A stretch of 64,000 nt of DNA. Origin: JAVBTR01 sp031556065 (GTDB taxonomy: Bacteria; Bacillota; Clostridia; Christensenellales; Aristaeellaceae). The notes beneath the pieces are model-generated. The model was not told the origin of the DNA. It saw nothing but the letters and a program-made list of their open reading frames with translations, and did no database searches. Positions 34,535-43,274 of this stretch are shown here, one piece after another; within the stretch, counting starts at the first letter, position 1; the number at the start of each line of letters is the position of its first letter. The position numbers and the translations under genes were made by a program. The stretch is taken from NCBI GenBank assembly GCA_031556065.1, contig JAVBTR010000022.1, positions 97,360 to 161,359 of the forward strand, in the 5' to 3' direction.

Positions 34535-35602
34535 TCAACGGTCATTCTTCTCTATGGCCTCGATTAAACCATTTAAATAAGTTGCGCCCATAGCACGGTC
34601 ATACAAGCCATAACCTGGCATTGCACTCTCCCCCCACACCATGCGGCCATGGTCCGGGCGAACAGGGCCGGCAAAGCCGATATCGTGCAAGGCCTTCATA
34701 ATTTCGTACATATCCATAGAACCATCGGAAGACAGATGGGCTGCCTCGTCGAACTTGCCGGGGGCGTGGTGGATTAAATTGCGCACATGGGCGAAATGGA
34801 TGCGGCCCTTCAGCGCCCGGATCATCGCGGGAATATCGTTATGGGGGTTGGAGCCTAAGGAGCCGGTGCACAGCGTTACGCCATTCAGCGGATCATCCAC
34901 CTGCTTGAGCATGCGGTTCATGTTTTCCAAACTGGTTATGATCCTGGGCAGGCCAAACACTGGCCAAGCGGGGTCGTCCGGATGGATGGCCATTTTAATG
35001 TTGTATTTTTGCAGCGTAGGCAAAATAGCACTGATAAAATACTTATGGTTTTCAAAAAGCTTATCGGTGTTCACCTCTTTATAAACATTAAACAGTTCGC
35101 TAATCCGGCCCAGCCGCTCCGGTTCCCAACCGGGCAGGGTAAAGCCACCGGCATTCTTTTCCATAGAGGCGAAGATTTCCGTAGGGTCGATCTTATCGAT
35201 AATGCTCTGGTCATAAGAAAGCACAGTGGAGCCGTCTTCCCGTTCCTTAGCCAGGGCTGAGCGGGTCCAGTCAAACACGGGCATAAAGTTGTAGCACACC
35301 ATATCAATGCCCTCTTGGCCCAGGGCATCCAGGGATTTGATATAGTTTTCAATATGCTCATCCCGTTTGGGCATCGCAGCCTTAATATCGTCGGAAATGT
35401 TCACGCTTTCGATACCGGATATTTTAAGGCCGTGTTCTTCCGTGGCCTTTTTAAGGGCCTTTACTTCATCCCTTGTCCATTCTTCTCCGGCTTGCTTGCC
35501 AAACAGGGTGGTAATTACCCCATGCACCCCAGGAATCTGGCGGATATATTCAATCTTCACGCTATCGTAGCCCGGGCCATACCAACGCAGAGTCATTTCC
35601 AT
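34535..35602 (-). CDS. uxuA: Mannonate dehydratase
   Basis: A 355-residue UxuA (MTLRWYGPGYDSVKIEYIRQIPGV start; SGIESVNISDDIK; CTGSLGSNPHNDIPAMIRAL; FAHVRN; RPDHGRMVWGE), which dehydrates D-mannonate to 2-keto-3-deoxygluconate. The TIM-barrel metal site residues in HPDDPAWP and RPDHG are present. I start at MEMTLRW, 8 bases after GGGAGGG. The first gene of the uxu operon; the promoter is shared back to back with the exporter leader. Confidence 0.95.
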   Translation of the reverse strand: MEMTLRWYGPGYDSVKIEYIRQIPGVHGVITTLFGKQAGEEWTRDEVKALKKATEEHGLKISGIESVNISDDIKAAMPKRDEHIENYIKSLDALGQEGIDMVCYNFMPVFDWTRSALAKEREDGSTVLSYDQSIIDKIDPTEIFASMEKNAGGFTLPGWEPERLGRISELFNVYKEVNTDKLFENHKYFISAILPTLQKYNIKMAIHPDDPAWPVFGLPRIITSLENMNRMLKQVDDPLNGVTLCTGSLGSNPHNDIPAMIRALKGRIHFAHVRNLIHHAPGKFDEAAHLSSDGSMDMYEIMKALHDIGFAGPVRPDHGRMVWGESAMPGYGLYDRAMGATYLNGLIEAIEKNDR

Positions 35603-35634
35603 GATCAAAACCCTCCCAATCAAATCTCGCCCTT

Positions 35635-35686
35635 ATTCTAACATACTAATATATCAGTTGCAAGTGGTGAATAAATGTGTTATGAT
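35635..35686. promoter_or_regulatory. Back-to-back promoters sharing one -35 box
   Basis: The hexamer TTGCAA at 35658-35663 is its own reverse complement. On the plus strand TATGAT (35681-35686) follows at 17 bases; on the minus strand TAGAAT (read at 35640-35635) also follows at 17 bases. The plus promoter makes the exporter leader, the minus one uxuA. Polymerase should occupy only one direction at a time. Confidence 0.75.
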
Positions 35687-35716
35687 CTTTTTAATGTTTT
35701 AAAAGGAGGTGAGAGG

Positions 35717-35887
35717 ATGAACATATACACGTTAAAGGGCCAAGTTTGTGTAGAGCAAGTCAATAGTTTTTCGTTTACGGAAAAAAACACAAGGGATCAG
35801 TTTGTCCAAAAAAACATCCTCCCGCCCGTTATTGCCGGGGAATGTGCAAGGGGTCAGTCTGCCCATTTTTACATATCTCCCACCTGA
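35717..35887 (+). CDS. 56-residue leader peptide of the ABC exporter operon
   Basis: AGGAGGT at 7 bases before the ATG gives the strongest ribosome site in the area. The frame starts MNIYTLKGQVCVEQVNSF and ends HFYISPT; I recognise no protein family. The last codons lie in the sequence that can pair with the 5' arm of the following terminator. Position, size and layout recall B. subtilis bmrB, the leader of the bmrCD drug exporter, though I see no claim to sequence homology. A genuine small protein cannot be excluded. Confidence 0.65.
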   Translation: MNIYTLKGQVCVEQVNSFSFTEKNTRDQFVQKNILPPVIAGECARGQSAHFYISPT

Positions 35888-35937
35888 TGTGAAGTCTGTT
35901 TTTTCACGCCCGTGGGAGATAATCCCACGGTTTTTTT
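35874..35937 (+). promoter_or_regulatory. Attenuator: terminator and competing antiterminator
   Basis: Terminator: CCGTGGGA (35910-35917), GATAA, TCCCACGG (35923-35930), then seven T. Competing stem: TATCTCCCAC (35874-35883) pairs over 10 bp with GTGGGAGATA (35912-35921), which uses up the terminator's 5' arm. TATCTCCCAC lies in the last four codons of the leader peptide. A ribosome finishing the leader would cover it and let the terminator form; one stalled earlier would leave it free and allow read-through. Confidence 0.75.
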
Positions 35938-35961
35938 ATGTTACTTGAAAGAAGTGATCTC

Positions 35962-36723
35962 ATGTTCGCAACCATTTACATGTCTGCCAAAGAAAAGCTG
36001 TTAGGGGGCATCCCCGAGCTGCTGTTCTCCTATGTGCTCAAAGCGCTTTACATGGCGCCTATGTTGCTTTTATGGCAATCCCTTTCAGCCCAGGGAGCCC
36101 TTAACGAAGGCTATACCCTGCCCATGCTGCTTGCCTACACCTGCCTTTCCAACCTGCTTTCCCAACAGCTGAACATTCAAACCCCCATTTCCTCCTGGCA
36201 TTACGAAGGGGAGCTGATCGGCATGATGGGCCGCCCCCAAGGGCTTTTCACCCAATTAATGGGTGTTACCATCGGCGGCTGGCTGCCTTCCTTAATGCTA
36301 TTCAGCCTGCCCATGTCCATTCTCATGCATTGGCTGGGCATCGACCTGATTCCCAAAACCGGTTGGTTTTTTCCCTCCCTTTTTCTTTCCATCAGCCTTG
36401 GTTTCGCGGTGGATTTTCTCTATGGCTGCTTCGTTATCCGCATGAAAAACGCCGCCTGGCTTACCACGGTCATCCGCATGGCCATGATGACTTTGCTTTC
36501 AGGCTCTCTTATCCCTTTTGATCTGCTGCCCTTTGGCTTAGGAAGCCTTTTCCGCCTTTTGCCCTTTGCGGGGCTGGCTTCATCTCCTTTGGTGCTGTTT
36601 ATCGGCGCCCAAAGCGCAATGCAAGTGATCCCCTTACAGATCATGTGGAACCTTATTCTTTGGCCCCTGGCCTTTCTGGCCTTCAATAAAAGCCTTGAAG
36701 GGATGGTGTCCTATGGCGGATAA
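35962..36723 (+). CDS. ABC-2 type exporter permease, subunit 1
   Basis: A membrane protein of about 253 residues with six helices, of the DUF990-like/viologen-exporter type of ABC-2 permease. Two starts are possible: ATG at 35938, which directly follows the terminator T-run and has no ribosome site, or the chosen MFATIYM at 35962 after a weak AAAGAAG. Its end overlaps the second permease by 11 bases. The two permeases and the ATPase form one exporter; the cargo is unknown, but related systems export drugs or cationic compounds. Confidence 0.8.
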   Translation: MFATIYMSAKEKLLGGIPELLFSYVLKALYMAPMLLLWQSLSAQGALNEGYTLPMLLAYTCLSNLLSQQLNIQTPISSWHYEGELIGMMGRPQGLFTQLMGVTIGGWLPSLMLFSLPMSILMHWLGIDLIPKTGWFFPSLFLSISLGFAVDFLYGCFVIRMKNAAWLTTVIRMAMMTLLSGSLIPFDLLPFGLGSLFRLLPFAGLASSPLVLFIGAQSAMQVIPLQIMWNLILWPLAFLAFNKSLEGMVSYGG

Positions 36724-37567
36724 ATTCACATTCAAGCGCCTCTTATCCCTTTACAAATGCTATGCGCGCATGGATTTAAACTGGTTCCTTCGGGATACCC
36801 GGCTGGCCCTTTTAGCCATTGCAGCCGATACCATTATGAACGTGGCGCTGATCTCCGGCGTGCTTCTGCTGGCTTTAAAGTTCAATGGCCTGGGCGGCAT
36901 GAACCAAAACGAAGTGTTGTTAATGCTGGGCTATGTAACCCTTGTTACAGGGCTGTTTCAGCTTTTCTTTGCCAATGGCAACACAGGCCACATCAGCCGC
37001 CGTATTGGCCGGGGCCAGTTCGATCACATGATGCTTCAGCCCCTGCCCTACCCGGTGCAATTGATAACCGAAGGGTTTATCCCCTTCACCGGCAGCCAGA
37101 ACGCCTGGCTGGGCCTACTGATGAGCATCTACGCTGTGGGCAAGCTGAATCTGAACCCTTCCTTTCTTTGGTGGGCCTGGTTCATTGGCTCCCTGCTCGT
37201 AAGCCTTTCCCTTGTGATAGGGCTTAGCTATCTGTTTAGCTCCCTGGCCTTTTTTAGGCCCGTGGCCTTTGAAGAAATCGCCACCACCGTTATCGACGAA
37301 ACCACCGGCGTGCTTTCCAATTATCCCTTGGGTGCCATGCCCCAGCTTGTCCAGCTGGCGCTGATTACCGTTCTTCCAGCAGGGCTGTTGGGCTGGTTCC
37401 CGGTATGCAGTCTGCTTAATCAAGCACCCTTTGGGCTTTCCCGTTTTTACCCCATATTTCTTTCTTTAATCGTCTGGCTTATGGCCTTAAACTTATTTCG
37501 AAAGGGGCTCCGCCACTATGTCCTTACAGGCTCAAACCGCTACAAAGCAACCGGCTTTCGCCGCTGA
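36713..37567 (+). CDS. ABC-2 type exporter permease, subunit 2
   Basis: A 284-residue membrane protein with six helices, homologous in layout to DUF990-family permeases (GNTGHISRRIGRGQFDHMMLQPLPYPVQL is the usual cytoplasmic stretch after the third helix). Translation appears coupled to the preceding gene by an 11-base overlap and to the ATPase by a 50-base overlap at its end. Confidence 0.82.
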   Translation: MADKFTFKRLLSLYKCYARMDLNWFLRDTRLALLAIAADTIMNVALISGVLLLALKFNGLGGMNQNEVLLMLGYVTLVTGLFQLFFANGNTGHISRRIGRGQFDHMMLQPLPYPVQLITEGFIPFTGSQNAWLGLLMSIYAVGKLNLNPSFLWWAWFIGSLLVSLSLVIGLSYLFSSLAFFRPVAFEEIATTVIDETTGVLSNYPLGAMPQLVQLALITVLPAGLLGWFPVCSLLNQAPFGLSRFYPIFLSLIVWLMALNLFRKGLRHYVLTGSNRYKATGFRR

Positions 37568-38489
37568 AGTTTCCCAGGTTACCAAGGTTTTCTACCAAAA
37601 ACAACCTGCCCAATCCCCTAAGGATTGGCTCCATCCCCGGAAAAAGACCATCACCGCCTTAAAGGACATCTCCTTCTCCATCAAAACAGGGGAATTCACC
37701 GCCTATGCAGGCCCCAATGGCGCAGGCAAATCCACCACCATCAAGCTTCTTTGCGGCATGCTGAGCCCTCAAGCTGGCAGCATTTCCATTCTGGGCACAA
37801 ACCCGCAAAAGGACCGCATCCCTCTTATGCGCCGTTTGGGCATCCTTTTTGGCAACCGCACGGAGCTTTGGTGGGATCACCCAGTCGCTTCCTCCTTTCA
37901 ATGGAAGAAAACCGTTTACAATATTCCCGAAAGCGATTTTAAGCAAATGGAAAAGCTGGTAGTGGGCCTTTTGGATTTGTCCCCCTTTTACCAGACCTTC
38001 GCCCGGGAATTGAGTCTGGGCCAGCGCATGCGGGCGGACTTAGGCATGATGCTCCTCCACCGCCCTGAAATGATTCTTTTAGATGAACCCACCCTGGGGC
38101 TGGATGTGCTGGCTAAGCGCCAGATGATCGATTTTCTTAAAACCCTCAATAAACAAGAAGGCACCACCATTGTGGTCACCTCCCACGACATGGACGATCT
38201 GGAGGAAATGGCCCAACGCATTCTCCTTATTTCGCAAGGCAGCCTGGCATTCGATGGGGATTTCCACGCTCTTAGGGATACCCTGGGCTTAAGCCGCAGC
38301 GCCATCATCGCCTACCAGGATGGCACCGTCAAACAGCTGCCCTGCCCGGATGTGAAAGAACTGATGCTAACCCTTTCCAAGGAAGAAAGCATCAGCGATA
38401 TCCGCTTTACCCAAACATCCCTGGAAGAAGGCCTGGCCAATCTGTACACCACCTGGACCAAGGGCTCCGCCCTTGATAAAGCCCCTTAA
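37518..38489 (+). CDS. ABC-2 type exporter ATPase
   Basis: A 323-residue ATPase: Walker A GPNGAGKST, LGILFGNRTELWWDHP before the signature (a stretch typical of the viologen/daunorubicin-like ABC-2 ATPases), signature LSLGQRMRADL, Walker B ILLDEPTLGLD and H-loop TSHD. A C-terminal ~80-residue domain follows. The 50-base overlap with the permease gene suggests tight coupling. It energises export through the two permeases upstream. Confidence 0.9.
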   Translation: MSLQAQTATKQPAFAAEVSQVTKVFYQKQPAQSPKDWLHPRKKTITALKDISFSIKTGEFTAYAGPNGAGKSTTIKLLCGMLSPQAGSISILGTNPQKDRIPLMRRLGILFGNRTELWWDHPVASSFQWKKTVYNIPESDFKQMEKLVVGLLDLSPFYQTFARELSLGQRMRADLGMMLLHRPEMILLDEPTLGLDVLAKRQMIDFLKTLNKQEGTTIVVTSHDMDDLEEMAQRILLISQGSLAFDGDFHALRDTLGLSRSAIIAYQDGTVKQLPCPDVKELMLTLSKEESISDIRFTQTSLEEGLANLYTTWTKGSALDKAP

Positions 38490-38546
38490 AAATCCCTTTA
38501 GCAGGGCCTGGGACGGCGTCACAGCGCTCTCCTGGCAAAGTTATAC

Positions 38547-38575
38547 TTGCAAAGCAGCAACGGCTGCACTATAAT
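38547..38575 (+). promoter_or_regulatory. serS promoter
   Basis: TTGCAA, 17-base spacer, consensus TATAAT. The serS ribosome site AAAGGAGG follows 14 bases after the -10. The leader is too short for a T-box, so serS here is not under tRNA-sensing control. Confidence 0.85.
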
Positions 38576-38602
38576 AACGTCAATTCCAAAGGAGGAAAAA
38601 CC

Positions 38603-39880
38603 ATGCTAGACATTAGCCTGCTTCGTTCAAACCCCGATCTGGTTCGGGAGAATATGCGCAAAAAATTTCAGGATTCAAAGCTTCCCCTGGTGGACGAGGT
38701 TATCGAACTGGACAAAGAAAACCGTGCCGCCATCCAAAAGGCCGACGGTCTGCGTAACCGCCGCAAGGTCATTTCCAAAGAAATCGGCGGCCTGATGGCC
38801 AAAGGCCAAAAAAACGAAGCGGAGGCTCGCAAGGCCGAGGTAGCCGCTATTGCGGAAGAACTGGCCGCGCTGGAAATTAAAGAAGAAGAATACGCCCAAG
38901 AAATCAAACGCCGCATGCAGGTGATCCCCCAGATCATCCACAGCACGGTGCCTATCGGCAAGGACGACAGCCAGAACGTGGAAATTCAGCGTTACGGCGA
39001 GCCCTTTACCCCCGATTTCGAAGTGCCCTACCATGTGGATATCATGGAAAAACTAAACGGCGTCGATCTGGACAGCGCCCGCAAAACCAGCGGCAACGGT
39101 TTTTATTACTTAAAAGGGGATATCGCGCGCCTTCATTCCGCCATTCTCTCTTATGCAAGGGATTTCATGATCGACCGGGGCTTCACCTACTATATCCCCC
39201 CTTTCATGATCCGCTCCGATGTGGTCACAGGGGTTATGAGCTTTAGCGAAATGGAAAACATGATGTACAAGATTGAGGGCGAAGACCTTTACCTCATCGG
39301 TACCAGCGAGCATTCTATGATCGGCAAATTCATCGATACCATTTTGGACGAAGCCGAGCTGCCCCAGGCCCTCACCAGCTACTCCCCCTGCTTTCGTAAA
39401 GAAGTGGGTGCCCACGGCATCGAAGAACGCGGCGTCTACCGCATTCACCAGTTCGAAAAGCAAGAAATGATCGTTCTTTGCAAGCCCGAGGAATCCATGC
39501 TCTGGTATGATAAACTGTGGCAGAACTCCGTGGATTTCTTCCGTTCCCTGGATATCCCCGTGCGTACCCTGGAGTGCTGCTCCGGCGATCTGGCCGATCT
39601 GAAAGTAAAAAGCTGCGATGTGGAAGCCTGGTCCCCCCGCCAGCAGAAGTATTTCGAAGTGGGCTCATGCTCCAACCTGGGCGATGCCCAAGCCCGCCGC
39701 CTGGGCATCCGCGTTAAGGGCGAAGGCGGCAAATACCTGGCCCACACCCTTAACAACACCGTGGTGGCCCCGCCCCGGATGCTCATCGCTTTTCTAGAGA
39801 ACAACCTCCGCCAAGACGGCTCCGTTGCTATCCCCAAGCCCCTGCAAATGTACATGGGCGGGAAAACGGAAATCCGGTAG
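38603..39880 (+). CDS. serS: Seryl-tRNA synthetase
   Basis: A 425-residue class II synthetase with an N-terminal coiled-coil arm (residues about 30-100, rich in Lys/Glu/Ala) that grips the tRNA, then the class II motifs: RSDVVTGVMSF and FRKEVGAHG (motif 2) and the C-terminal LNNTVVAPPRMLIAFLENN (motif 3). The start is preceded by AAAGGAGG. It charges tRNA-Ser in the cytoplasm. Confidence 0.98.
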   Translation: MLDISLLRSNPDLVRENMRKKFQDSKLPLVDEVIELDKENRAAIQKADGLRNRRKVISKEIGGLMAKGQKNEAEARKAEVAAIAEELAALEIKEEEYAQEIKRRMQVIPQIIHSTVPIGKDDSQNVEIQRYGEPFTPDFEVPYHVDIMEKLNGVDLDSARKTSGNGFYYLKGDIARLHSAILSYARDFMIDRGFTYYIPPFMIRSDVVTGVMSFSEMENMMYKIEGEDLYLIGTSEHSMIGKFIDTILDEAELPQALTSYSPCFRKEVGAHGIEERGVYRIHQFEKQEMIVLCKPEESMLWYDKLWQNSVDFFRSLDIPVRTLECCSGDLADLKVKSCDVEAWSPRQQKYFEVGSCSNLGDAQARRLGIRVKGEGGKYLAHTLNNTVVAPPRMLIAFLENNLRQDGSVAIPKPLQMYMGGKTEIR

Positions 39881-39906
39881 GAAAACCAGATATTTAATGC
39901 AAATAA

Positions 39907-39949
39907 AACGGGCTGCCGCAACTTTTCACTTGTTGCGGCAGCTCCGTTT
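39907..39949 (+). terminator. serS terminator
   Basis: GCTGCCGCAAC and GTTGCGGCAGC flank a 9-base loop, extended outward by AACGG/CCGTT and followed by TTTT. It lies 26 bases after the serS stop. Confidence 0.85.
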
Positions 39950-40094
39950 TAGCGTTTAAGGGAAAACCACAGAAAAATGATCAAGAAATAAGCCGTGGGA
40001 AGAAAGATATGGTATACTACTGGTAGCGGAGTGGATTTTAAAAGGGTATTATTAAAGCAAGTCAATACACCAACATAAATAGGAGGAACCAAAT

Positions 40095-41252
40095 ATGCCA
40101 AATTTTTCACATCTGGATGCGCTTTTGAAGGACTTTGTCCAAAATGGTCCCGCTGGATGCGGCTGTGCTGTTGCCAAGGATGGCAAGGTGCTCTATGAGG
40201 GATATCACGGTTTTTTGGACAAGGAGCAGGGCGTGCCCATTACGGCGGATTCGGTCTACCGCATGTATTCCATGACCAAGGTCGTCGTTTGCACAGCAGC
40301 CATGATGCTTTACGAGCGAGGTAAGTTTTTATTAAGCGACCCTTTATATGAATATTTCCCCGAATACAAGGAGCATGTGATCGCCACAGAACTGCCGAAC
40401 GGAAATGTGGTTTATGAAAAGAGCCCTTCACCCATGTTGGCAAAGCATGCATTCTCCATGGCGGTGGGACTGCCCTATCCTTCCGATAAAACACCCACAG
40501 GGCGGGAATGGCTGCGGCTTCAAAAGGAATTGCAGCAAAAAGGCCCTTATGACCTGCAAATGCTGATCCGCACTATGGCTCAAGTGCCTTTGGCCGCGGA
40601 GCCGGGCACCCGGTTCCAATACGGCCACGGCCATGAGCTGGTAGCGGGGCTTATTGAGGTTTGCAGCGGCAAAAGCGTTGGGGACTTCCTGCGCCAGGAG
40701 ATTTTTGAACCCCTTGGCATGAACAGTACAGGCTATCGTTATTTCGGGGATATTGAAAAACGGATGGTAGCCATGTACGAAAAGGGTGAGGATGGCACGC
40801 TATGTAAAACCCCGGGTTATGATGATGCTTTATTTGCCCCCGATGCCAAGCTGGAATATGGCGGATCAGGGCTGTTCTCCACGGTGGGGGATTATTTAAA
40901 ATTTTCTCAGATGCTGGCCTTGGGAGGCACCTGGGAAAATCAGCGGATCATGAGCCCCAAAACCATCAATTTGATGCGGCAAAACCAATTGAACGAGCAG
41001 CAGCTTAAGGATTTCACGGGCACCTATACCGCAGGCTACGGCTATGGCCTGGGGGTGCGCACAATGATGGATTTGGCCAAGGGCGGCGCCAACAGCTCTG
41101 TGGGTGAATTTGGCTGGACAGGCATGCTGGGCACCTGGACATCCATCGATCCCAGCGAGGGGGTATCGGCGGTCTACATGCACCAGATGATGCCCAATAT
41201 GGAATTGTACCACCACCTGCGGGTACGGGCAGCGGCCTTTGGGGGGCTGTAA
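40095..41252 (+). CDS. Serine hydrolase of the class C beta-lactamase/esterase family
   Basis: A 385-residue protein with the nucleophile motif SMTK (in YRMYSMTKVVVCTAAM) and a tyrosine motif YGHGHEL (Tyr-Gly-His instead of the class C Tyr-x-Asn). There is no signal peptide, so it is an intracellular esterase or amidase rather than a resistance beta-lactamase. It has AGGAGG 9 bases upstream and stands alone between the serS terminator and a non-coding stretch. Confidence 0.85.
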   Translation: MPNFSHLDALLKDFVQNGPAGCGCAVAKDGKVLYEGYHGFLDKEQGVPITADSVYRMYSMTKVVVCTAAMMLYERGKFLLSDPLYEYFPEYKEHVIATELPNGNVVYEKSPSPMLAKHAFSMAVGLPYPSDKTPTGREWLRLQKELQQKGPYDLQMLIRTMAQVPLAAEPGTRFQYGHGHELVAGLIEVCSGKSVGDFLRQEIFEPLGMNSTGYRYFGDIEKRMVAMYEKGEDGTLCKTPGYDDALFAPDAKLEYGGSGLFSTVGDYLKFSQMLALGGTWENQRIMSPKTINLMRQNQLNEQQLKDFTGTYTAGYGYGLGVRTMMDLAKGGANSSVGEFGWTGMLGTWTSIDPSEGVSAVYMHQMMPNMELYHHLRVRAAAFGGL

Positions 41253-41570
41253 AGTCGGTCCTTTTTGCTACTATATTGTCCGCTCCGAAAGGCACGCATA
41301 AACTGATGGTTCCTCCCGATGGTAAAGAAATAACGCTCCCCTTACCGCATCAATTCTTCCGTAAGCTTTAAAATCTGCGGCGCCAGCTTCTGGCGCTCAC
41401 GTTGTTCGCCTTGTGAGAAACCTGGGGCCATGCCCCTTTAGCTCACTGATGGTTGGCATGATTGACCGTTTCTAAGTCAACTGGCGTTTTTTATATAAGC
41501 ATTGCTTATTTCCTCCAAATCGTTTATGATATATACCCACTTATAACGAAATGATGGAGGATCATACCTG
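41253..41570. other. Non-coding stretch with the MFS gene promoter
   Basis: No convincing gene is seen in these 318 bases. A 29-codon minus-strand frame (MAPGFSQGEQRERQKL..) lacks a ribosome site and may be debris of an older gene. Near the right end lies a promoter, TTGCTT (41502-41507), 17 bases, TATGAT (41525-41530), driving the MFS gene. Confidence 0.6.
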
Positions 41571-42788
41571 ATGCAAGGCAAATCAACCCACTGGAAACGA
41601 AACGCGGGGCTATTTATTGCGGGACAATTCGTATCCATGTTTGGCTCCATGCTGGTTTCCCACGCCATCACCTGGCACATTACTTTGACAGAGCAATCCG
41701 GCAGCCTGATCGCTCTATTTACCTGTGCTGCCATGCTACCCATGGTGTTCATTTCGCCCTTTGCCGGGGTTTGGGCGGATAGGTACAACCGCAAAAACCT
41801 GGTGAACCTGTCCGATGGCGCCATTGCGCTGATTACGCTGCTCGTTGCCCTCTTCTATATGTCGGGGGTGAAAAACATCTGGTTCTTGTTTGTGGCGGTG
41901 ATGGCCCGGAGCATTGGCCAGGGCATACAGCAGCCTGCTGTGAACGCGCTGATCCCACAAATCGTGCCGGAAGAGCATTTGACCAGGTTTAACGGTATCC
42001 AAAGCACAGCCCAATCCTTAACCATGTTCGCGGCCCCTATGGCAGCCGGGGCGCTCTTGACTTTTTTGCCCATTGAAATGATCTTTTTTATCGATGTGGC
42101 CACGGCCATTATCGGCATCGCTGTGGTGTTCTTCTGCGTGAAAGTATCCGGGGCTGCCAATACCGGGGAACATGCCCCTGGTGTCAAATCATACTTCCAA
42201 GAGATGGCGGAAGGGTTTCGGTTTATTGGCAGCCAGACTTGGCTAAAAACCCTGTTCATTGCCTCGGCTTTATTCTGCGTGTTGGCATCCCCCGCCGCTA
42301 TGATGACGCCTCTGCAGGTAGCCCGCACCTTCGGAGAGGATGTCTGGCGGCTGACAGCCATCGAAATCGCCTTTTCTGTGGGCATGATGGGGGGCGGCAT
42401 TCTAATCTCCCTTTGGGGCGGCTTCAAAAACAAGGTGCATACCATGGTTCTGGCCTGGCTGTTGTTTGGTGTGGCCACGGTGCTGTTTGGCGTGGTACCC
42501 AATTTCTTTGTATATTTAGGCATCATGGTTTTCTGCGGCTGCACTATGCCCCTGTACAACACCCCCAGCATGGTTTTAATGCAAACGAATATCCCGCCTA
42601 AGGTTATGGGCCGGGTGTTCAGTGCCATTGCCATGATAAATGGATTAGGTATGCCCCTAGGCATGGCGGTTTTCGGCCCCTTAGGGGATGCTATGCCCAT
42701 TGAATGGCTGCTGGTGGCTACCGGCGCATTGCTGATCCTGGGCAGCTTTGTTCTGTTCAGACGCAAAGAGCTGGTTAAAATAGGGTAA
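41571..42788 (+). CDS. MFS efflux transporter (macrolide-efflux/enterobactin-exporter type)
   Basis: A 405-residue protein with twelve predicted helices. The loop between helices 2 and 3 reads GVWADRYNRKNLV, the MFS signature, and the DHA3-like layout (RSIGQGIQQPAVNALIPQIVPEEHLTRFNGI) resembles MefA/NreB transporters. It likely exports a drug or metabolite by proton antiport. GGAGG is 10 bases before the ATG. The Rrf2 gene follows from its own promoter. Confidence 0.87.
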   Translation: MQGKSTHWKRNAGLFIAGQFVSMFGSMLVSHAITWHITLTEQSGSLIALFTCAAMLPMVFISPFAGVWADRYNRKNLVNLSDGAIALITLLVALFYMSGVKNIWFLFVAVMARSIGQGIQQPAVNALIPQIVPEEHLTRFNGIQSTAQSLTMFAAPMAAGALLTFLPIEMIFFIDVATAIIGIAVVFFCVKVSGAANTGEHAPGVKSYFQEMAEGFRFIGSQTWLKTLFIASALFCVLASPAAMMTPLQVARTFGEDVWRLTAIEIAFSVGMMGGGILISLWGGFKNKVHTMVLAWLLFGVATVLFGVVPNFFVYLGIMVFCGCTMPLYNTPSMVLMQTNIPPKVMGRVFSAIAMINGLGMPLGMAVFGPLGDAMPIEWLLVATGALLILGSFVLFRRKELVKIG

Positions 42789-42796
42789 GGAAACGC

Positions 42797-42833
42797 TGTA
42801 ACCGTTGACATTACAACGCCTCTGTGTTATTGT
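42797..42833 (+). promoter_or_regulatory. Rrf2 gene promoter with palindromic operator 1
   Basis: TGTAA-CCGTTGACA-TTACA (42797-42815) is an inverted repeat that contains the -35 TTGACA (42805-42810); TATTGT (42828-42833) follows at 17 bases. The same TGTAA-N9-TTACA arrangement recurs at 43712 and, with one change, at 43783. Overlap with the -35 box fits repression, probably autoregulation by the Rrf2 protein. Confidence 0.75.
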
Positions 42834-42851
42834 GACATAGGGGTGTTTTTA

Positions 42852-43274
42852 TTGCAGATCAGTTCAAGATTTTCGGTAGCAGTGCATACGCTTTTGTGCG
42901 TTGAGGTTTTTAAGGAAACAGTTAAAGTGACCAGCGATTTTATTGCCGGAAGTGTGGGAACCAACCCGGTGATCATCCGCAAGATCATGAGCCAGCTGAA
43001 AAAAGCAGGGCTTATTGAAGCGCTTGCAGGGACCGGGGGCACGTATCTTACAAAAAAACCGGAGGCGATCACCCTGCTGGACGTGGCTTTGGCGGTGGAC
43101 TTATTTGAAAACGACCAGCTGTTTGGATTCCATGACGCGCCTAATCCCCTTTGCCCTGTAGGCAGAAATATTCATAAGGTGCTGGATCATCATATGGCAG
43201 TGGCCCAGGCAGCCATGGAGCAAAGCTTGAAAGCCGTTACATTAAAGGCTTTGCTTGAGGAACTGCCCCAATGA
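42852..43274 (+). CDS. Rrf2-family transcriptional regulator
   Basis: A 140-residue winged-helix protein starting QISSRFSVAVHTLLC, typical for Rrf2. I use the TTG start 8 bases after AGGGG; a GTG 9 bases earlier is also in frame. The recognition region is FIAGSVGTNPVIIRKIMSQLKKAGLIEALAGTGGTYL. The cysteine cluster of IscR/NsrR-type Fe-S sensors is not complete (only Cys in LCPVG and near residue 15), so it is more like YwnA-type members that lack a cluster. Its stop overlaps the next frame by ATGA. Confidence 0.85.
   Translation: MQISSRFSVAVHTLLCVEVFKETVKVTSDFIAGSVGTNPVIIRKIMSQLKKAGLIEALAGTGGTYLTKKPEAITLLDVALAVDLFENDQLFGFHDAPNPLCPVGRNIHKVLDHHMAVAQAAMEQSLKAVTLKALLEELPQ

Noticed and set aside
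38490..38602. T-box upstream of serS
   Set aside because: The transcript leader is only about 20 bases after the promoter, too short.
40095..41252. Calling the serine hydrolase a beta-lactamase resistance enzyme
   Set aside because: It lacks a signal peptide and the class C Tyr-x-Asn motif, so an intracellular esterase role is more likely.
41855..42811. 318-codon frame antisense to the MFS transporter gene
   Set aside because: The plus-strand frame has a clear MFS protein; the antisense frame has low-complexity, unrecognisable sequence typical of shadows.
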